From Diplocarpon mali (lineage: Eukaryota > Ascomycota > Leotiomycetes > Helotiales > Drepanopezizaceae), in the NCBI GenBank assembly GCA_024741835.1, contig JAENRP010000427.1, forward strand, positions 1 to 33,196: a stretch of 33,196 nucleotides of DNA, given 5' to 3'. This document shows positions 21,627 through 32,662 of this stretch, in pieces; positions within the stretch are counted from its first letter, which is position 1; each line of letters starts with the position of its first letter. The notes under the pieces were generated by a model, which ran no database searches, was not told the origin of the DNA, and saw only the letters and a list, made by a program, of their open reading frames with translations. The translations under genes were made by a program, and so were the position numbers.

Positions 21627-24600
21627 ATAGCATCCGATTCCGATCGAAACACCAAGCCTAGAGACCTCCAACTCTCTCGGAAGAACTGGCAACGATAGTT
21701 CGACGATTTAGAGCTTTACTTCAAGAGCAAAGGCATTGAAATGGCGATTCAAAAGACACTTATTGAATACGCGAGAACAGCCCCCTATACTCCCTCCACC
21801 GATTCGTCTACTTCCACTTCAACAGCTAATACAACTGCTAAGGATTTGCCAGACATACTAAACAAGCTTAGCCTAAGAGCTTCAGTAGACAATAACCGAG
21901 AATCCCAAAGGCAGATTTTAAATGTGGAAAAGGAGAAGGAGTATAGGCTAGCCTCAGCCAAATGCAAGCTCAAGATCAACAGAGGTTTAAGCGACAAAGA
22001 CCGAGATTTTATTCGAGTTCACAATAACGCAAAGATAAGATAAGATACTTTAAAGGCAAAATACTCTCAGACAACTGCCCTCGACACCCAGCATCTGCTA
22101 TAGCAGATCACTTCATTTCAGTATAGAAAAGACAAAGATAGCAAGGATATAGATATAAATATAGACTCTACCTAGTCCATACTGCGTAAAGCGAGGAGGA
22201 GAGTAAGAGCCGCAGATCCTAGGATGGCTATAACTTTTAGGGAAACTCAGCTTTTTAGTTTCCTACTCAATGGCCTCCCTCCCAAGTTCGCCATCGCAAA
22301 ACAATCTCTTCTCGTCCAACCCAACCTTGAGATCTACAAGAAGATCGACCTCCTTCGAACTGTCGAGCAAGACCTCGAAGGACACTCTGAATCGGCAAAT
22401 GCTGCGTTATAGGGCAACGACAAGCCCGAGAAGAGGAAGGAGCGCGGGACGAGCCCTTGAGCTCATCAGGGATGCTACTTCTATAACGGTGCTCACAATA
22501 TTACTAATTGTAAAGTTAGAAGGCAACTGATCGACATAGTCGCCAGCTTTAATATCAAGAAGCAATCGAAGCAGAAGTCAAGAAGCAAACTGCCCTTATC
22601 CCACCGAAGGCCGCAACTACCAAGGAAAGGCAAAGGAAAAGGCTATTTAGCCAGAACTTTAGCAGACACCTCTAATAATAACAGTAGGTCATCTGAACCT
22701 GAATCCACTTCTGATAATTCAAACGATAATTATAATAAAGATGCCCACGTCTCAAAAGCCGATCTTCATAAGATCCCTAAATCCGACTGGTATAGTGACA
22801 CTAGTTATATAGCATATATAACTGACAAACCCCACCTATTTAAAGGCCCGCTTACCAAAATAAAAAGGCGCTCTATTAAGGTTGGTAGTAGAAGGTTGTA
22901 TGCGGACTCGATAGATATAGTAGAGATGAATATCGCTAGCATTTCTTTCCTTTTGCAAAATGTTCTCCTTATGCCTAGCCTAGGCATCAATCTCTTATCT
23001 AGCCGTAAGATCTATGCGGAATTGAATTATATTAGAGTTTTCAATAATCAATTCATATGGTTTATAAATAACAACTATAAAGTAATCTTTAAGGCTAAAA
23101 TCAAAGATGGACTTTACGTTATCTCAAAGGTGATATTATAGAAATTGACTCCTGGGCCGGACCTACGAGTGAATTCCTTTAAGGAAAGTGCACTCTCCGC
23201 CTTAACACAATTGAGCAAGGATAGGGAGAATAGATGGACTCCTAAGCCAGGATCGCAAGTAAAATTCGCGAAAATGACTCCTGAGCCGGGACCACAGGTA
23301 GATTGCAAGGTGTCCTCGAAGATGACTCCTAAGCCAGGATCACAAGTGAATTTGGCAGAAATGACTCCTGGGCCGGGACCGCGAGTGGATTCTGCAAATT
23401 CGCCAATAACGACTCTTTGGCCGGGATCGCAAGTGAAATTCGCGGAAATAACTCCTAGGCCGGGACCGCGAGTGAAATTCGCGAATTCGTCAGAAACGAC
23501 TCCTAAGCCGGGACCGCAAGTGGATCTCGCCATTTCCAGGAAATCGACTCCCGAGCCAGGACCGCGAGTGGATCTCGCGGTTTTACCAAAAACGACTCCT
23601 GAGCCGGGCTCGCAACTGGAAAACGGCAAAACCTCGAACTGCTATCACCAGTCCTTTCCAGCCGCTGACGACGAAGTATCGACTGACGACGGGCTACTAA
23701 AGCTGTCAGAAGCCGAAAGCCTGTCAAGGTATCAGCTAATGCATAGAAGATTCGCGCATCTAAGGCCAGAGAAATTGAGGGGCCTGCACAAGGTCTCGAC
23801 CCTAAAACGGAAGATCTAAGTACCGAAGGATCGCCCGGTATGCCGAATTTGCAAGCTGACAAAACTTCAAAATCGGACGCGAACTGAGCTCAGTCTATAG
23901 AAAGATTCGATACTAGCGCTAATATCCATCGACACTGCTGGACCATTCACGACCTCGATCAAAGGAAATAATTGGTTTTCTCAAATAGTGGATAACTCCA
24001 CTCGGCAGACATAGACCATTTGCGCTAGGACCAAATCTGAGCTTATAGAAAAGCTGGAAACTTAGAAAGTGATAGAGGAACGCCGGACCTAGTTAAAGCT
24101 AATAGCTATTAGGTCTGATAACGCATTAGAGATTAGGGCAAAGCTTAACGAATAAGTAAAATAAGGAGTTCGTTACAAACCAACTGTGATATATAAAGGT
24201 TCCTACTAGAATAGCATCGCCGAGCGAAGCATCTAGCAAGCAGAGACTGACTATCGCGCTCTACTGCGAGATACTGACCTACTACTGGAATTCTAGGACC
24301 TTGCGGTTAAGGCAGACGCATACCTGCAAAATAGAACGGGTAGTGGACCAATAGTCAATAGCACCTGAATATCGCCATATAAGGCATATTTCAAATAGAA
24401 ACTAAGCCTGGACCACATCCGCGTCTTTAGAAGCGTCTGCTACTCCTATATTAGCCCGAAGTCCTAGCCCGCGGGTATAAAGAGCAAAAAGCTAATGGAC
24501 CGAGGTAGAGAGTGTGTATTTGTTAGGTATATTAAATAGATAATAAAGCAATAGATAGTATACGCGCTAGATCTAGGGCAAGTAATCACATCCTTAGTAG

Positions 24601-26696
24601 TTGAGTTCGACGAATCTCGAAATAGGGGAGAGCTGTCCTTAAAGCTCTGCATACCTGGAGATTCGCAAGGTATACCACTCGACGGTAATACTATCAAGCT
24701 GAACCAACAACCCCTTTCTCTTAGCTCAGGCACATCAAGCGCACCTGCTGATCGACGACCAGCTAGTCGTCCAAAGGCCGAACAGACCATTCCTGTCGTC
24801 CGCGAACTGCCTAAAGTATAGAACAACTTCGATATTGTCGTCCCTTCAGTTAAAGCGCCTACGGTAAAGGATATTCCCGAAATAGGTACGAGTAACGATA
24901 AGCCTCTACCACTGGAAAGCGGTTCCTTAAATGATAAGCCTACGGAACCCACAGCCGAACCTACGTCCTTAAAGAGGAATAGAGACCTAGAACCGGAAGA
25001 CACCTTGGACGAACGCGAGTCTAAGCGTATCCGGGCCATAATAGCGCATAGGATCTACGAGCTCAAACTTTAATAGAGCTTCGACGAAGATAATGCGTTC
25101 CTAGCCACTAGGGGGATAATGAAAATCTCTCTTCTAAAGACATACGACGAAGCTATCAATAACCCAGAGAATGGAGCAGCATAGAGTAAGGCAATCCACA
25201 AAGAGATAAGCTCTCTTACTGCAAATGGCATATAGATAGAGGAACCGACGCCAAAAGACGTGAACCTAGTATCAATAAAGTGGGTCTTTACAATCAAGAC
25301 ATATGCAGATGGAACCCTAGAGCGTTATAAGGCAAGGCTTATAGCTAAGGGCTTCTCCCAATAGTATGGAGAAGACTACTTCGACACGTTCGCGCCGACA
25401 GTTCGCATAGACACCCTTCGCATATTTATAGCGATAGTAGCCGCTAAGGACCTTGAATGCAGACAGTATAATATCAAAAATGCATTTACCGAAGCGACTA
25501 TAAAGGAATGGATTTTTCTCTCCCGACCTAATAGTATCCCTATACGCGCTGGCCACTCTCTTCGTATACTCCGCAGTATCTATAGGCTCAAATAATCAGC
25601 CTGTAATTAGAACCTCTTATATAGCTCTGCTCTAATGGAAATGGGATTCGTTTAGAGCCTAGCTGACCCTTATCTGTTTACCTATACTAAGCGTGGAATC
25701 AAGTTGCTACTATATGTCGACGATATTACTGCAGCTGCGAAAACAACTACTTAATTGGATTAGTTCTTTATAACGATTCGGAAACGTTTTAATACTAAGG
25801 ATCTAGAGGGAATTCATAAGATCCTCGGCATTTGCATCACAAGGAACCGCTCCACTCGAGAACTCTGGTTAGATCAAGAGCAGTATATCAAGAAGATCCT
25901 AGACCGAATAGGACTCTCCACTCATGCTCCCAACTTTAAGCCAAAGCGTACTCCAATCGAAGGAAAGTATAATAAGTTAGAGCCTGCTAATGAAAATAAG
26001 CAAAGAGGAGATCTAAAGAAGTACTAATAGGATATTAGAGCGATTATGTATGCTATGGTATATATAAGACTAGATATCGCCTTTGTCACTAGGCAACTTA
26101 GTCAGAACCTAAAGGATCTGACGATTCGATACGAGAATGCAGTCAAGCGACTTGGAAGGTACCTTCGATCGACAATCATATAGAAGGTAAGATACAGACT
26201 AACGAAATATATAAGCGCAAAGCTCAAGGTATATACCGATTCCGACTGGGCAAATATAAAAGGTCAGAAAAGTATATCTGGAAGCGTAGCAGTGCTATAT
26301 GGCGGACCTATGTCGTAGGGAAGTAGGAAGCAGAAATCAGTAGCTACCGCAAGCACTAAGGCCGAATATATATTAATATTATTAAATTGCAAGTAAGGAT
26401 TGTAGATCATCTAAGTTCTAAAAGACATAGGTTTCGCTAAGTATATTAGATAAGATAGGAACTGTATTGACCTCTGAGCAGATAATACAAGGGCGATTGC
26501 ACTTATAAAGAATCCACACTTGTATAAGCGATCGAAACATATTAATATTGCCTACTACTTTATCCGCAACCTTATTGCAAAGAACAAGTTGTCGATCACC
26601 TATATCCTAACCGATCGAATAGTGGCAGATGGATTTACAAAGCTACTAGAGATAGTTGCAAAGTTCGAAGCGTTTAAAGACATGCTAGGGTTATAG
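21627..26696 (+). pseudogene. Copia-1 gag-pol polyprotein, RIP-inactivated
   Basis: One frame of 1,690 codons runs from ATA 21627 (lost ATG) to TAG 26694-26696; the stop could itself be a mutated Trp/Gln, the next being 26712. Gag ends in a zinc knuckle at 22473-22511, CYFYNGAHNITNC, whose second Cys is now Tyr. Protease is at SDTSYIAYITDKPHLF, with the catalytic D-T-G (22797-22805) changed to D-T-S. The repeat array 23148-23617 follows. Gag-pre-integrase is MHRRFAHLRPEKLRGLHKV (23739 on), with its zinc pair CRIC at 23841. The integrase triad is Asp 23931 (SIDTAGPF), Asp 24117 (IRSDNALEI), Glu 24222 (SIAERSI). RT has KWVFTIKTYADGTLERYKAR (about 25279) and an intact YVDDI at 25713. RNase H shows TDSDWA (26235), ASTKAEY (about 26350) and KRSKHINIAYYFIR (about 26525). 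Stops are nearly all TAA/TAG. Confidence 0.93.
23148..23617 (+). repeat. ten in-frame copies of the 23-bp palindrome in Copia-1 pol
   Basis: Copies start at 23148, 23238, 23277, 23325, 23364, 23412, 23451, 23499, 23547 and 23595. All start in the same codon phase and all are exactly 23 bp (11-1-11). Each codes for T-P-[GEK]-P-[GD]-[PSL]-[RQ]-V or a close variant, for example MTPGPGPRVD and STPEPGPRVD; the sixth and tenth are the most altered. Spacers are variable and multiples of three after adding one base to the unit. The array lies between protease and gag-pre-integrase, where copia elements do not normally have such a domain. The region has no stop for 225 codons because it contains few Gln/Trp codons in RIP contexts. 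Confidence 0.9.
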
Positions 26697-27016
26697 AAGA
26701 CAGTAGGGGCTTAGCAGGCTTAAGGACGACTCCTGGGCCCGCCCCGCAAGTCAGGTCACATGGTCTTATAGAGGAAAGTTTTTAGATCGACTCCTAGGCC
26801 CGGACCGCGAGTCAAGTCATATGGTCTTATAAAGGAACATCTTTTAGGAAATTTGACTCCCGGTCCCGCCTTGCGAGTAGGAATGGTGATTTTAATAGAG
26901 GTTGCTATTGATTGATTGTTTTTGATTTGGAGAGATACCTAGGAGTTAGATTAGCGCAAAAGGATAATTGTTATTTTCCCGACTGTAGGTCAATCGAAGT
27001 AAGGTCTGAGTAAGGG
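26697..27016 (+). repeat. Copia-1 3' untranslated region with three palindromes in tandem units
   Basis: Palindrome cores lie at 26729-26751, 26790-26812 and 26856-26878. The first two head a longer unit of 61 and 66 bp that also shares GTCA.GTCA.ATGGTCTTATA.AGGAA, so part of the region was duplicated. The purine-rich stretch GAAGTAAGGTCTGAGTAAGGG ends at 27016, next to the LTR, and is the likely polypurine tract. Confidence 0.8.
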
Positions 27017-27211
27017 TGTTAAGATGGGTGATACAGCTATCACTCCGATGTATTATCATATGACCCTACTGCTTAGTCAGTAGGATGTTAACACGTATAT
27101 AGCTATAGGGAAGAAAGGGGTAACCTTCCTTCCTTAACTCTTACCAATATATCGACTATCGACCTCTAGAAGTTTCCTATACCTACTGCGCCGACTCACT
27201 TAAGCTCAATA
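27017..27211 (+). repeat. Copia-1 3' LTR
   Basis: 195 bp, partner of 21027-21221, ending CTCAATA followed by CACTT. Confidence 0.95.
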
Positions 27212-27216
27212 CACTT
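27212..27216. repeat. target-site duplication of Copia-1 (right)
   Basis: CACTT, identical to 21022-21026. Confidence 0.92.
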
Positions 27217-28770
27217 GAATATTATATTATTCTTTAAGCTTAAGGTTGAGAATAACTGATTAAGGCACATTACTATAATTATAAATATCCTAATTAATAG
27301 ATTCCTCTTTACATTCTCTTTCTTATAAGATAAAATAGTCTCGCTTAGCATCTAAGAGATTAGGTTCTTAACTTCTATAATTATTAAAGAATTAAATAAT
27401 ATCTATAAGGGTAAACTTATTTAAGATAAGCTATTAAATCTATCTAATAGCTCTTTTAATTATCTTTAAAGCAATAGGAATAAGGTCTTCCCTTATATTA
27501 TCATTTCTAAAACGGTTATATATAGATATAAAGAAGTTAAGAACTAGCTCCTTTAAGTTATTAAAGAAGGAGTTTAAATAAGTATGCAATCCTTTAATTT
27601 TAAATTGCAAATCAGCTAAAATAGCTATTAAACGATCTATCCTTCTTAAAGGTTAAGCTAAAATAGGTCGTTTAGCTAAAGGAGAGTCCCTTAAAGATTC
27701 CGAAAATTCTAAAGAGGCTGCATTAAGCGTTTAAGCAGTTTGTTTAATAGCAGTTTCTAAAATCATTTTAATAAAAGGCAAGTTAAGTCTAGTTTTAAAA
27801 TTCTCATTTCTAACTCTTAGTTTAAGACCGCAAGTCAAATTATATAGTTTAACATTTATTATATCTTTAGATTAAGAAGCGAATTTTAAGGTAGGCTTAA
27901 TTATAAATAACCAATTCCCTTCTTTATTATTAAAGAAATCTCATTTAAACCTTAGTATAAGAGTCTAGTTCTCTTTTAAAATAAGTAAACTATAAGCAAA
28001 AGCGCAAAGCCTTAGCATATTAATAATAGTACTATTAAGTAAGGTAATATCTATAGCCTAATTTGATCTTTTTATAGCCCTATTAGCTACTATAAGTATT
28101 ATATTAAATAAGCTTATAAATCTGCGATTGCGAATTCGATTGCCTTGGAATTTTACTACTCTTTCTTAAATAATAAAGAAATTAAGAATCTATATAACTT
28201 TAGCTATAGGAGTATTTTCCTTAAGAATTTTTAATAATACTCGCCTTTTATTATTAGAATCAATATTTATTAAAAAGCGCAAACGAAATAGGAGTCCTCT
28301 CTTATTAATAGCTAAATTATCCAATTATTAAATAGATTCTTCCCTTTTATCTTAATCTATTTTGAAAGTATTAGCTAAGGTTATATATTAATTTACATTA
28401 GCTAAGAATTCCTCTTTAAAGATTCCCTTTAATCTTAATTCTTTAATTAAGAAGTTGTTAAATTAGAGAATTCCAAGGGCTACTTAGGTTAAAAGGTTAT
28501 TAATAGCATTCGTATAAGTTAAAAGGAGTTTTTATTACTCTATATCTCTTAAGGCTATATAGGTCGATTTGAAGTTCTTTAATAATATAATAGCTCTGCT
28601 ATCTTAAGAGAAGTTTATAATTAGTACTTATTTATCTCTTATTACTATAGATAAAACTATTTATAAGTTCTTTAAAGGTATATTACTTATAAAAGATAGG
28701 GAGTATAAATAAGAAAGTTCAATAGGATATAAGAATTAAAAGGGTATATAAGCTATAATAGGTTTACTAT
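27217..28770 (-). pseudogene. ORF A, N-terminal part: large protein of unknown function
   Basis: This is the first half of the minus-strand ORF A, in one frame down to the Copia-1 insertion and continuing at 21026. Similarity to ORF B starts around YPIELS (near 28720) and includes NFS*DSRAI (about 28600), NNFLIKELRLKGI (about 28445) and IAKVI*ILNFFII*E (about 28190), all at equivalent positions. Stops are only TAA/TAG with rare exceptions. A palindrome copy at 27813-27835 is read as LTCGLKLRV. The protein is rich in Leu/Ile/Lys/Asn, partly an effect of RIP on base composition. No known domain is recognised. No intact ATG marks the start; 28770 is an estimate from where the paralogue match fades. 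Confidence 0.7.
27813..27835. repeat. 23-bp palindrome copy in ORF A
   Basis: ACTCTTAGTTT, centre A, AGACCGCAAGT, followed by CAA. It is more decayed by C/T changes, but the 11-1-11 frame is kept and it reads LTCGLKLRV. Confidence 0.75.
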
Positions 28771-29077
28771 ATATATATTAAGGAAATTGGACTTTTTATT
28801 TATTATTTAAGGAAAGTAATAGGAATACTATAATTAAAGGCTAATATTAAAAATATAAAATAAGTTAGAGTAGGTAAGAATTTAAAGTGATCTTAAAAGA
28901 TCTATATCTTAAATAATAAAGAAGGCGACCTTGCTAAAAATGTAAAAATAAGGATTAAAAGAAGGTAGGATAATTAATAAGTTAAGAAATCGTTTAGTAT
29001 TTCCATTTATATTCTTTAAATATTTTAAGAATAATGACTTAAGGTTACGATTAGTTAGGTATTTTAATATTCTTTAC
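28771..29077. other. spacer between gypsy-2 pol end and ORF A
   Basis: AT-rich. It is short for a full LTR plus leader, although a small LTR cannot be excluded because the partner LTR would lie outside the window. No motif is recognised. Confidence 0.45.
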
Positions 29078-30510
29078 TTATAAGACCAGCTTATAGGTTA
29101 AGTTAGAAAAATCTTAGTCTTTATCTAAGGGTTCAAAATTGCTTATATTGCCGTCGGTTCTTATAGAAAATTCGGAGGTTATATCAATTTCTAATTCGTT
29201 TTCTAAAGGGAATAAGGTCTAGTCGTATTAATAAAAGCGCTTCAGTCGATTAGCTACAAAGGTTCCTTTAATATCGATTCTATTAAGTTCTTAAAGAGAA
29301 TAGTATCCCTTTTCTTTCTACTTAGACTTAACCTTAAATAGACTAAGCTATTAATAGTCAAGTTTAGTATCTACTAATATATTAATACTTCTTATAATAT
29401 TATAAACTAGGATAAGATCATCTTTTTAAATAGGGTGCATTTTAAGTACTTTAGAAGTAGCCTATACTTCCTTAGCTTTTTCCTAATATCATTTCTTTTA
29501 TAAAATGATTTCCTTTATATCTATATCTTAAAGCTTAAGTTATTAGTATCTTATTATAAGTAAATTAGAATGGTTTTAAATTTGACTATAATCGAACAAT
29601 CTTTAAATAAGCTATTAGGATTTAAGAAAGAGCTATACCTCTTCATTATAAATAAGGAAAAATAGTATAACTCTAATCGGTTTATAGATTATCGTTTAAT
29701 AAGTAAAGAGTATTTTATAAAAGTATTTTATCTAATTCTTAAATCCTTTATAAGTAACTTTAGATAGCTTATTAAGAATGTCGCAATATCCTTGCTCTAC
29801 TACTCTATTAGCTTTTAAGTTATATATTAAGATTTAAACCTGTTTAATACTATATTTTAATAAAAAAGCTTTAACTACTCCTTTATTTTTAAGGCCTTTA
29901 TTAATAGTTAGTCTGCTAAAAAGTCTATAGCAATAGACTACATCTTTCTAAAGGAACTTTGCAATAGATTCAAAGTTAGTAGATCTTAATAGTTATCCTT
30001 TAAGCTATTCTAATAGGTCTTCTTTTATTAGAATAAAATATATAATCCTATTTTCAATTATTAGTACTTATATAATATTAAAACTGACTTTATAAAAAAG
30101 GCCTAATAGCTAGGTTAAGAATAAGGGATTCTTTTTATAATTAGGTTTTCATTTTTAATAAAGGACGCAACTTTTCATAAAGGCTTTATAATCTTTAAAA
30201 GAACCCTTTTAAAAAAATTTCTTTAAGAGTCAGTAGTAGGTAGACTTAGCTCCTTAGTAGCCGGTCTCTTTATAAATATCTTAAATAGCCTTAGCTTATA
30301 GTTTTTCATTATTTAAGTAAAGTTATATAAGGAATAAGTTATCGCTCCTTTTAAATAATCGTCTTCTTTATATTAGATAAATTAGAGCTTTAGCTTTAAA
30401 TTTCTGAAAATCCTTAAGAGTAACTGTCTTTAGTTATCTAAGCATAATTAAAAACTTTGCGATTTCTTTAAAGTCACTTAAGTAGTCAGGTAATAAAATT
30501 CTCTCATTTG

Positions 30511-30533
30511 ACTTATAGGCTAGGCTTATAAGT
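30511..30533. repeat. 23-bp palindrome copy in gypsy-2 pol, different phase
   Basis: ACTTATAGGCT, centre A, GGCTTATAAGT: 10 of 11 pairs. It lies just before the integrase zinc finger. In the pol frame it reads RLISLAYKSN, so the usual T-x-x-P phase is not used here. Confidence 0.8.
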
Positions 30534-32477
30534 CGAATCCCTTTAAAGTAATATATTAATAGATAACTAACTTTGTTTTCTACCTACTTATCAATATCTA
30601 TTTTATCTTCTTTAATTAAATTAAAGGGGTAAGGCCAAGTTCTTCTTAAAAGGCTATCGGTAGTAGTATTTTATATTTTTAAAATATATTTGATTTTAAA
30701 GTCTATTAATCTTATTTAAGCAATTTATTTTATTAGCAAAGCTCTTAATAGGTCGCTTATAGCTCTATTCAATTATTCTACTAGCACTTTAATATTAGTT
30801 TTAAAGATAAAGTAAGTGCTATAAAAGTCGCTTCTTATCTTTTTCATCGCCTTTAAGGCGCCTTTACATTCCTACTTAATAGTATTATACTTTATTTCTA
30901 CTAGATTCTAAAGACCACTTTCAAAGTAAGCTAGATATCTTTTCTATTAGCTATTAGCTTATTAAAAGACAGCACCCTATTTAATTAAGCTTATATTAAC
31001 TATTAGTATAATTGGCCTAGCATTAGCTCTATAGTCTATTTTAATCAGATATAGCACTTTAAGCAACGCTTACTTCAATTGTTTTATAGCCTCTATTTAA
31101 GGTTCCTCCTACTAAAACTCAGCCCTTTTTCGAAATAAGGTATAAATAAGTACTACCTTTTTAGCGAAATCCTTAATCCAAATGCAATAGTATACTATAA
31201 TGCTAATAAACGCGTAAGCTTCTGCTATATTATTATACCTCTTCTATTTATCGATTTTAAGTACTTTAGCCCTTTAAGGACTTCAGCTATTAGAATCAGT
31301 AATAAAACTAACAATTTCTATTAATAGAAGATAGTATTATAACTTCGGACCAACTATTGCTTTTGCCCTTTCGAATTGTATAAGCACCTAATCTAAGTTC
31401 TAAATATATTCTATTATAAATCGTTATATACTAGAAAGAACTTCTTTATAATTATAAAATGATCTTAATCCTTTTACTCTTATATCGTCTATATAAGGGA
31501 GCGCAATATTAGGTATATAATCTACTAGTATCTTATAGATTACTTAAACAAATTAAGCGATCGAATTTATAGCCTCTTAAGGTAATCTTATTATTTAAAG
31601 TAGCTTAAAAGGGGTTTAAATTGCTATTATATCTTTCAATTTAATATTAAGAATAAATTAGTTATATTTAAAGAAGAAGTTAATAAGAGAGCTGTAGATT
31701 AATCTTACAAATTCATTTGAGAACTTATCTATATTCAAAGGAACGTTAGCATCCTTAATAATTACTCGGTTTATCTCTACTACTGCTATTATTAGTCTAT
31801 AAGTTCCCTTCTCTTTCTTAGCAATTAAGAACTATTTATTCCTATAAAGGCTATTATAAAACTCGAGAATACCTTGCTTTAGCTTATCCTTTAATATTTC
31901 GATTACCTTTTTTTAAAGAGCTTTAAAGACCTTAAATGTTTTCTCTTACTAGGCTTTATAGGGTATTATCTTAATCTTAATATAAGGCGTAACCTCTTCT
32001 TAAATCTGGCTAAGTTCCATTTAATTAAAAGCTAAGGCATCCTTTCGATTTATTAAAGTTTTATAAAGTAATTTGCGTTCTTACTCTATTAAGTCATCTT
32101 TAATTTTTAGCATATCGAAACGTTCTTTTATTAGCCGATATCCGATAGGTTTATTAGAAAATCTGCCTATAATAAACTTATCGAATTTACTACTTAACTT
32201 TAAAGGTCAAAGCTTCTTATCTTATTTAAACCAATCATCCAGTCCTTTAGGCTTTAAGCTATTAGAGATTCCCTAATCTACCAGTCGTACTTTATTAGCC
32301 TTGCTTTTATATATAGTTTAAATATTAGCTAATACTATACTTTTCTACTTCTTTCCTTTTTTATTAAATCCTATAAAACAGTCCGAATTTTCCTTTTTAA
32401 AAACAAATAAAAGATTTTCTAAGTCGTTAATTTAAAGTATATAAATAGAAATATTATTAGTAATTTTATTATTTTTC

Positions 32478-32500
32478 ACTCGCGGGTCCGGCCTATAAGT
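32478..32500. repeat. 23-bp palindrome copy in gypsy-2 pol
   Basis: ACTCGCGGGTC, centre C, GGCCTATAAGT. It is read on the minus strand as TYRPDPRV in the RT frame, in the linker between protease and RT. Confidence 0.8.
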
Positions 32501-32639
32501 AGTTTTTAGGTTTTTTAAAATAATTAGTAAATTGTCGAAATTTATAAAACGAACTCTCTTCTCTACTTTATTTTTCTTTTTTTTTAATTATTATTCTAAT
32601 AAAACGCCAATTGTACTATTTTTTAAAATTCCAGATTTG

Positions 32640-32662
32640 ACTCTTAGTCTAAGATTGCAAGT
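32640..32662. repeat. 23-bp palindrome copy in gypsy-2 pol
   Basis: ACTCTTAGTCT, centre A, AGATTGCAAGT with outer TTG and CAA. It is read as LTCNLRLRV in the RT frame. Confidence 0.78.

Larger units (their letters stand above)
21027..27211 (+). mobile_element. Copia-1: Ty1/copia retrotransposon inserted in ORF A
   Basis: Two 195-bp LTRs (21027-21221, 27017-27211) with inverted ends TGTTGAG...CTCAATA (CTCAACA before RIP) are flanked by CACTT. A single plus-strand gag-pol frame (21627-26696) contains gag, zinc knuckle, protease, a ten-copy peptide repeat, gag-pre-integrase, integrase, RT and RNase H. The element is 6,185 bp. It retains far more CA and TG than the surrounding old layer and its frame is the best preserved in the window, so it is the younger insertion. 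Confidence 0.95.

Noticed and set aside
22270..22530. Plus-strand open frame of 86 codons overlapping Copia-1 gag
   Set aside because: It is in another frame from gag; the gag frame carries the zinc knuckle at 22473-22511.
23148..23617. CRISPR-like array (short palindromic repeats with spacers)
   Set aside because: Repeats vary, spacers are multiples of three in a coding frame, and the unit lies inside a eukaryotic retrotransposon polyprotein.
23114..23629. Minus-strand open frame of 171 codons with repeated TCGPGSGV-like peptides
   Set aside because: It is the antisense of the ten-copy palindrome array in Copia-1 pol; near-palindromic DNA gives open frames on both strands.
24464..25039. 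Minus-strand open frame of 191 codons
   Set aside because: It lies opposite the Copia-1 integrase-RT linker, which is clearly coded on the plus strand.
32073..32276. Plus-strand open frame of 67 codons
   Set aside because: It lies opposite gypsy-2 pol, which reads well on the minus strand here.
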